This document shows positions 40,591-48,200 of a DNA stretch of 64,000 bases, piece by piece. The position numbers and the translations under genes are program-made. The first letter of the stretch is position 1, and every line of letters begins with the position of its first letter. The notes below the pieces were generated by a model. It saw nothing but the letters and a program-made list of their open reading frames with translations. It made no database searches and was not told the origin of the DNA. The DNA is taken from positions 12,170,001-12,234,000 of the forward strand of contig JAZBRS010000037.1 of NCBI GenBank assembly GCA_037176725.1. Reading direction: 5' to 3'. This DNA comes from Posidonia oceanica. Taxonomy: Eukaryota; Streptophyta; Magnoliopsida; Alismatales; Posidoniaceae.

Positions 40591-41325
40591 GGGATGAGGT
40601 AATGATGAGAAGTTAATCTAAAGAGGGGGATGAGATCATGATGAGAAATTAACCTAAAGAGGGGGATGAGATCATGATGAGAAACTAATCTAAAGAGGGG
40701 GATGAGATCATGATGAGAAATTAAGCTAAAGAGGGGGATGAGATCATGATGAGAAGCTAAACTAAAGAGGGGGATGAGATCATGATGAGAAGCTAATCTA
40801 AAGAGGGGGATGGGATCATGATGAGAAATTAATCTAAAGAGGGGGATGAGATCATGATGAGAAATTAATCTAAAGAGGGAGATGAGATCATGATGAGAAA
40901 CTAATCTAGAGAGGGGGATGAGATCATGATGAGAAATTAATCTAAAGAGGGGGATGAGATCATGATGAGAAATTAAGCTAAAGAGGGGGATGAGATCATG
41001 ATGAGAAATTAACCTAAAGAGGGGAATGAGATCATGATGAGAAATTAAGCTAAAGAGGGGGATGAGATCATGATGAGAAATTAACCTAAAGAGGGGAATG
41101 AGATCATGATGAGAAATTAAGCTAAAGAGGGGGATGAGATCATGATGAGAAATTAACCTAAAGAGGGGATGAGATCATGATGAGAAATTAAGCTAAAGAG
41201 GGGATGAGATCATGATGAGAAATTAACCTAAAGAGGGGAATGAGATCATGATGAGAAATTAAGCTAAAGAGGGGGATGAGATCATGATGAGAAATTAACC
41301 TAAAGAGGGGAATGAGATCATGATG
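40591..41325 (-). repeat. 36-bp tandem array (element B), about 20 units
   Basis: Units contain GAGATCATGATGAGAAATTA and CTAAAGAGGGGGAT in plus orientation and are highly uniform, including a few 35-base units. In sense each unit has a pyrimidine run followed by TTTAG. The array is expanded relative to A. Confidence 0.9.
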
Positions 41326-41455
41326 AGAAGTGTTGATCGATAAGATATCGGACTTATCGGCTGGCAAAGAAGGGGTAAGGGAATGATGAGAATGATAAGA
41401 TATCAGACTTATCGGCCGGCAAAGAAGGGGTAAGGGAATGATGAGAAGAAACCAT

Positions 41456-41550
41456 CCCCATGACGCCAGGAACGTCATGGGGGAAAGAGGGAAGGAATGA
41501 TACCAAGGGGCGATCAAAAGATGCCCCTGGTGTCGAGATGACACCAGGGG
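41456..41550 (-). other. Hairpin plus first three-strand switch (element B)
   Basis: CCCCATGACG (41456-41465) and CGTCATGGGG (41473-41482) form a perfect 10-bp stem. Next, strand 1 (41499-41515) can pair with strand 2 (41520-41534), or strand 2 with strand 3 (41540-41550); the latter stem CCCCTGGTGTC/GACACCAGGGG is perfect over 11 bp. Confidence 0.65.
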
Positions 41551-41613
41551 TTGGCCAGCGCGTCCTTGGCATCGAAAGCAGAGAGTGATGACAAGAGTGT
41601 CGTGCTTGTCAGA

Positions 41614-42300
41614 CGAGTAGTTTGGGGTACCAGCCCGCAAGGGACTCAGCTGAGGGCGATCAGCTGGGGACTCAACTGGGGTGACCAGCCGAGAAAAGTG
41701 TCAGGTTGACGGACCTTTCGCCGAGCAGTTTGGGGTGCCAGCCCGCAAGGGACTCAGCTGAGGGCGATCAGCTGGGGACTCAGCTGGGGTGATCAGCCGA
41801 GAAATGTGTCAGGTTGACAGACCTTTCGCCGAGCAGTTTGGGGTGCCAGCCCGCAGAGATAAGGATCCAGCTGGGGGCGACCAACTGGGGACTCGACTGG
41901 AGATGACCAGCCGAGAAGAGTGTCAGGTTGACGGACCTTTCGCCGAGCAGTTTGGGGTGCCAGCCCGCAGAGAAGGATCCAGCTGGGGCGATCAACTGGG
42001 GACTCAGCTGGGGATGACCAGCCGAGAAGAGGACTCAGCTGGGGATGATACCACCGGGCGACCAAATGATGCCCCTGGTATCAGGATGATATCAGGGGAT
42101 GGCCGATGCGCCCCCGGCATCAGGATGCAAAGACAGATAAGCGAGCGGATGGAAGATAGGTTGACAGACCCATCGCCGAGCAGTTTGGGGTGCCAGCCCG
42201 CAAGGGACTCAGCTGAGGATGAACAGCTGAGGAGGATGACAGGTTGACGGACCTTTCGCCGGGCAGTTTGGGGTGCCAGCCCGCAAAGGACAGTGGTCCA
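41614..42300 (-). repeat. Tandem array of about 110-bp units (element B)
   Basis: Units start with GTAGTTTGGGGTACCAGCCC or GCAGTTTGGGGTGCCAGCCC at 41617, 41724, 41833, 41947, 42180 and 42267. They also carry AGGTTGACGGACCT and repeated CAGCTGGGG words. A has only one such unit (11819). The second three-strand switch (42047-42098) interrupts the array. Confidence 0.85.
42047..42098 (-). other. Second three-strand hairpin switch (element B)
   Basis: Strand 1 is 42047-42060, strand 2 is 42068-42082 and strand 3 is 42088-42098. GATACC/GGTATC and GGGC/GCCC form state one; CCCCTG/CAGGGG with TATC/GATA forms state two. This matches the A copy in plan while differing in sequence. Confidence 0.6.
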
Positions 42301-42596
42301 GCCAGGGATGACCAGCTAGGGATGCCGGACGGCGGAGCTTGGTGTCGCGGGCCTGCAGATGCTCTGGGCTCCGGATTGGGTGTTGAGGACTTCGCCGCAC
42401 TGGGATGTCTGCAAGTCTGATTAGAGGGCCCAAGATAATGATGATGATGATATGCAATGCAGCAAAGAGTCTTGATGTGCAAGCAGAAAGCAGAAACAGT
42501 TTTCATTGATATGATCTTGATAAGTACAATGCCTGCGGCAGGCCAGAAATGTACAGCACAATTTGAAAGGAGGCCACATGATGGTCGCACAAGGGC

Positions 42597-43799
42597 CTAG
42601 TCAACCCGGGCCTTCTTTGGCTGCCTGGAGTCGGGGAATAAGGGGCCGCTTGGCGGGACTTCAGTGATTGGCCAGAGCTGTCGGACTTCAGCTTCATAAT
42701 CAGGAGTGCATCCAGTACCTCTCACAGCTGCAACGTCTGTAGATTGGACCCCATGCTGCATCAGACTAGCAAGCTTCTGGGTTGGGGCAGTGGTGCTGAG
42801 AGGATAAGTCTGTAGAAGCTCGGGCGCTGTACTGTCAATGAAGGCGCCCTGCTGGAAGCCGAACTGGCGCATGACCCTGATTGGATGGTACTTTACGCCT
42901 GCTGTGAAGCCTGGAAGAATGATCAGCCGCGTGTCACGCGCGCTGAAGAAGATTGTGAATGGCTCTGCTGCAGAAGGAACGATGCGCCAGATCACAGTGT
43001 CGTCAGTCAGTGCTGACAGCCTCTCGTATTCGTCTTTGACGCTCTTGTCTGCTCTGGTACGGGCACTACAGCAGTAGGCTTCGAAAGCATGCACTTGAGG
43101 GCGCAGAAGGTCCATCTCTAAGTGCGCGGTCAGCCAGACTTGTATAAGTGCTCCGCAACCGTGGAAGTGGCGGCAGCGATGAGAAATGCGGTCCAGCCCG
43201 CGATATGTGTCTGCCAAGACAACTGGTGCCAGATCTATGTGCTGGGTCACCACAGCTAGTGCAATCTCTGCGACCTCGATGGCCACTGTCAGTCGGCCAT
43301 GAGTAAAGATTAGTTCGCCCAGAAAGCGGATGACGAATCCTCGGAGCCACAGCTCATCTCCGAGGTCAGCACGCTTGTTCAAGATATCATCAAAGTGTGC
43401 AAGGCGAAGCATAGGCTCTGGTCCACTGGTGCAGATTAGGTGTTGTTGGCAGGCTTGAGTGGAGAGCCCAGTCAGTTGGCTCAGGACCCGGAGATATCCG
43501 TCGTGCCTCATGAAAACAGGCGGCCCCAAGATCTTTGAAAAGTCGCATATCCGACGCACCTCTTCCAGTGTAGGTGTCAGCTCAGTTTTGTTGAAGCGGA
43601 AGACATGATGCGCCGGCTTCCAGAATCTCGCGGCGGCACACAGAAGGTGGCGGCTGACCTCCACATCAGCAGCCTTTAGCAGCTTGGTTGGTATGCCCCA
43701 CAGGCGCAACTTTTCACAGTCTTGTAGAGTGAGCCTGCTGATCCACTCTCGCAGGGTTTCCGAGCAGTGTGCGGGAGTCAGCAGAGTAGGAAAACCCAA
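42597..43799 (-). CDS. Plant-mobile-domain-like ORF of element B, 400 codons
   Basis: The open frame has exactly the same length as the A ORF and aligns end to end without gaps seen by eye, with the same F-W-K-P-A-H-H-V-F-R-F and E-L-T-P-T-L-E-E-V block and basic C-terminus (QPKKARVD). The first codon, ATG in A, is TTG here, and no upstream ATG is in frame nearby, so either translation starts at a non-AUG codon or at Met near residue 97, or a spliced upstream exon supplies the start. B kept this frame although it lost the whole RT-integrase core, which suggests selection for the protein. Function and partners are unknown. Confidence 0.7.
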   Translation of the reverse strand: MGFPTLLTPAHCSETLREWISRLTLQDCEKLRLWGIPTKLLKAADVEVSRHLLCAAARFWKPAHHVFRFNKTELTPTLEEVRRICDFSKILGPPVFMRHDGYLRVLSQLTGLSTQACQQHLICTSGPEPMLRLAHFDDILNKRADLGDELWLRGFVIRFLGELIFTHGRLTVAIEVAEIALAVVTQHIDLAPVVLADTYRGLDRISHRCRHFHGCGALIQVWLTAHLEMDLLRPQVHAFEAYCCSARTRADKSVKDEYERLSALTDDTVIWRIVPSAAEPFTIFFSARDTRLIILPGFTAGVKYHPIRVMRQFGFQQGAFIDSTAPELLQTYPLSTTAPTQKLASLMQHGVQSTDVAAVRGTGCTPDYEAEVRQLWPITEVPPSGPLFPDSRQPKKARVD

Positions 43800-45263
43800 T
43801 ACACTTGATTGTAGAAGACAGGCTGATTACTGCAAGGCTTAAGGGTACCTGCTATTAATAAACAGTCAGATCTCGCAGGCATATAATCTTTGACAACAAG
43901 CAGAAGCTGAGACTGAAAATGTAGTTCCATATGCATTCAGCAGTTGATAACAGAACATAGCAATTAAGCACAAATAAACAAAGGGAATTGGCAGCAGTTC
44001 GGCGAATGCGGGGGCGAGGGCCGGCAGGTGATCTGGACCGACGCAGCTTTGAGTGTCGCCGATGTGCCTCTGCTGGGAAGGAGTACTGTCTCAGGGCCAA
44101 AGCGCGTTGCAGAGCGGGAGAGATTGATGGCAGAGGAAAGGAATGAAAGAGGATGCATGTATGCATGATGCAGGTGATATGCTTATGAGGATGAATAGTA
44201 TGCTTAGATGGATGAGTATGCTTGAATGGATGGATATGCTTGAGTGCCCTCAGCGTACGGAGTGCTTTGGTGCCTGCTGCAGAGGAAGGGAGTGGTCCTT
44301 GACTCACTAGGCCCTACTCAGACTCTCAGCTTATTGGTGGCGCTCCGGAACAAGTTGTTGGCATTATAGGTGGTGATGTGGTGAGGACAGGCTACTGGCC
44401 GCACTCTCAGGACCTACACCTATTCTTTCAGCTCTCTCTCTTTTTTTGAAAGGTTTCTCCCTTATAGGTATGCAGTCTTTCTCTGCCCCTAGCTAGGAGA
44501 AGGTATGTGTTTGCTTTTGGGAGGATGTGGTAGACCCCTTTTTCAGGCTTGATATGCTGGGGATCTCTTAGTAAAGTACGGGGGATAACGGTGCCTGTGT
44601 TTTTTGGGCTAGCTTTGCCCCTTTTTCCTCTTTTTTTTTTTGTTTTGCTTGCTTTTCTCCTTTTTTGTTTTTGTTTTTGTTCTATCTCTTTTTTCTCTTC
44701 TGTTTTTTTTGCTTGATCTTTTTCCTCTTTTTTTCAGGCTTTTGCTATCCCCATTCTGGTGGCAAAAGAAAGGTACTTGAATTGTAATGGATTTAGGCTT
44801 TGGGTCTGCTGTGTGATGGGTAGAAGGAGCAGGGTTAGACTGCACACCCCTATCTCTAGGGCCGGCTTCTGTCTTCGTCTTCTGTTCCTTGGAGGTGCCC
44901 AAACCTAGATGTCTATTCTCACTTCCTTCAAGCTCACATCCTAACATTTTTTCTCCCTCAGAGGTGTATGTCCTTGTGAGATTGGGCAGTTCGCCTGTCC
45001 TTATTGGTGGTGGCTCCCTCACTTGCTAAGACATCTAAGTAGTGCCAGGTGAGGCAGGGTGACTCTTTCCAAAGCAGGCAAGCACTTCCGGTTGTCATCA
45101 CCGGGCAGAAGATGTGATGTTTGAGAGGATGACGATGACAATTTGAAAAGAAAGAATGCAAGAGTTGAAAGGATGATGATGACGATTTGAAATGAGATGA
45201 AGTAAGGAGGTGAGAATGCAAGTATAGGTGGAAGAAGGGCATCTGCAACGGGGCCGCTTTCGG
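43800..45263 (-). other. Spacer between gag-pro frame and mobile-domain ORF (element B)
   Basis: There is no supported gene. The region includes GGATGAGTATGCTTGAAT-type short repeats (44170-44260) and a sense-strand purine stretch (44625-44740), matching the A spacer in position. Confidence 0.7.
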
Positions 45264-48200
45264 CTACTGATAGTATTTCTTTAGATAGCAGAGGTTGACG
45301 GGCTCAGACTGCTCGACCTGGTCCATATCCTCAAGGGTTACAGCGTCTCCCGAAAAGATCTGCTTGACCACAAAGGGGCCACGCCAATTGGGTCGGAATT
45401 TCCCTCGACCGTCAGGCAAATGAATGGCGCGCAAGACAAGGTCCCCTGGCTGGAAGCTTCTGGGCTGGACCTTCTTCAAGAATGCTCTGGCCATTCGCTT
45501 CTGATAGCAGTGAGCGTTGTGCATAGCTTGCAGTCTGCGCTCATCAATTAAGTTCAGTTGGATGCAGCGGTCTTCGACCCATTCTGCTTCTTCTAACTCA
45601 GCTTCCCGCAGGATTCGCAGGGAGGGGATCTCTTTCTCAAAAGAGGGACTTGTGACGTCGAAAGAGTGCATGTGTTCCGCTGCTTGGCCCTGGTGACGCT
45701 TCAGGATGGTCACGCTTACTCGAGTATTCCTGTAGCCTTGGTGCGCGACCTCCGTCCCAGCAACTCCTTTTGCTGTTTGCTCTGGCCTGACTGACTCTGC
45801 TGAGTGCTCTGCTGATTCTGCCAAGGGCTCAACTGATACTACTGCTGATACTGCTGACTGCTCTGCTGACTGTGCTGCTGAGGCTGCTGAGGCATTCTGC
45901 TCTGTTGCTGCTATATTTACTGCTGATGCTCCCCCCTTTGGGTCTTCTAGTGTGCTCGTGGAGGATATGCCGGACTGGCGGCTGATCTGGTCACTGCCGC
46001 TCGATGCATTGCTCAGGTGAGGCATGGGTTGCACAAACCACCTAGACCCGCCTTCTGGTTGAAGAGTGATGAGCTCATCTGGTCTAGGGGAGTCCGGCGC
46101 TGCTGAGTCTTCTAGAACCATGATAGAAGCATGGTCCTCTTGCAGAGGAGGATCCGTGACTACGGCTTTTCCTTTCCTTTCTGCAGCTTGATGGTCTGCC
46201 AGGTCTTCTTCTATTGACTGGAGTTGTTCTTGATAGAGCAACTCTAAGTCGGACATCCAAGAATCGACCTGGGCTTCTATCGCCACTCCTTCTTCTTCGT
46301 CCGAGGGGGAGTCGACGTAGTAGGCGCCGGGGGCCTGCGGCACTGGCCCGGCTGCAAGACGGATCGCCGCCCTTGGAATCTGCATGATCTGGTTCACGGG
46401 CGCGTCTGCTGACGGCAGTTCAGATGTAGAAGGCCCAAATAGACAGGCCAGCGGTGCTGCTGATGAACAAACTTCCAGGGTCACTGCTGGAGAGTGAGCA
46501 GGGGTGCTCTTTGGAGGGCTCAAGGGCCCGGATAATGCAGTGCTCAGTTGGCCTTTTGTATCGGGCCGTAACTGAGAGAGCGCAGCCTCTGACGCCATAG
46601 GGTCTTGCCATGAGAGTTGCTGCAGGTCGTCAGGAGAATGCGGAGCGGACTGCGCCAGCTGCATTCCTGAAGATGATGATGAGGGAGCGGGCTGGGCCAC
46701 GCTGCTGACTGAGTTGATAGACTGCCCCTCCAGAGATGGGGGCAGTGGCACTGATGTTGCTGTGACCGCTGGTAGCATACTTGGTTCTGCCAAGAGGAGT
46801 GTCCCTGTCTCCTGCACTGCTGCTGACTGTTCTTGGAGAACTGGTGTGGCTGCTAAAGGATGAGAACTTGAACGTGCCACAGGGCCTGCTGAACTGCCTG
46901 CTGTTTCTGCCAGAGGGGGAGCTAAACAAACTGACTGTGGGGCCTCTGCTCTGACCACTGTTTCTGCTGAGTTGATTGGGACTGCCTCTGTTGCATCAGA
47001 CTGCTCCTCATCCGAGTAGTAGTCCTCAATACACACCCAATCCTCTGCCGGCGCTGTGGCTTGGTAATCGGTCGATCCCAGAATTCCTGCACTGGTAAAG
47101 TTAGTGAGGTCTCTGGGAATGGCTGGTGTACGATCTCTGAGGTGGAAGCAGTGATCTTCGTTGAGCTTTGGTTCGTAGCCAAGGCCTTCGGATTTCCTTC
47201 GCTCCACTGCTACGATCGGCTCCGCGATCCCTTGGCCGTGACGCCCGAGCGGCGTACCCTTTATGTAACTCCACCTGTGACATACATTCTCGACCATTCG
47301 AAAGGGGTTATTGTGAACGGTCAGGGAGTTGACACGTTCGAGATGAGGAACGAAGTTAACTGGCTCGCACCGGTTAACGCGATAGAGGGCTTCAGAAGTC
47401 TCGGGGTCAAACGGGATGGATTGCGAAGACACGGGAGAGACTGCTTTAATCCGCTCCTTCTCAAAGTTCTCCGCCATGACGACAATGACATCATCGCCAC
47501 GACGGTACTTTATCATTCGATGGGGGGTCGAAGGAAGGACCTGATGCTTGTGGAGCCAAGGGCGCCCAAGCAGAAGATTGAAGTTAGGCTTCAAGTCGAC
47601 GACATAGAATTCTACGTCGAAGACGACCGGACCGATAGCCAGAGGGATAATCAGAATCCCTAGAGCGTCATGGTGAGTGTTGTCAAAAGCAGTCATTCCC
47701 TTCACGGCTGGCGTGATATCCTCGGCTTTGAATCCGAGCTTGGTTGCTGTACGCAAGGGGCAGACGTTAAGGCCTGACCCGTTATCAACCAGTGTTAGGG
47801 GAATGAGGAAGTTTTTGAACTGCACCGTGACGAATAGGGGCTGGTTGTGATTAATCCCTGCCGGAGGCAACTCATCACTCGTGAAAGAGATGACCTGGGG
47901 CTCCGCGATTAACCCAACCATGCTCTCCAAGGCAGAAGGCTCAATGGACTGGGACACACGAGCAGCCTGGAACACGCGAAGAAAAGCCTCGCGGTGCTCG
48001 GCAGAAGTGTGGATCAAATCCCAGATGGAGATGTCGGCTTTAACCTTCTTAAGCTGGGAAGTCAGGTCTGCTCTATGTTGGCCTCTCCTAGCAGCTGGAG
48101 GGGTGATTCTAGCAGGTTCTACAGGGGTGGTGACAGGAAGCTGGGTTACTACAGGCCGGCTAGGGGCTTGGCTAACTATAGGCTGATCTGGGGTTGGATC

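Larger units (their letters stand above)
38938..42596 (-). other. 3' non-coding region of element B
   Basis: This is 3.7 kb without a supported gene. From the LTR side it holds unique sequence to about 39465, the pseudoknot-motif array, the 36-bp array, GATAAG hairpins (near 40549, 41340 and 41396), a 10-bp hairpin (41456-41482), a first hairpin switch (41499-41550), an array of about 110 bp units (41614-42300) and a second hairpin switch inside it (42047-42098). Confidence 0.8.
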
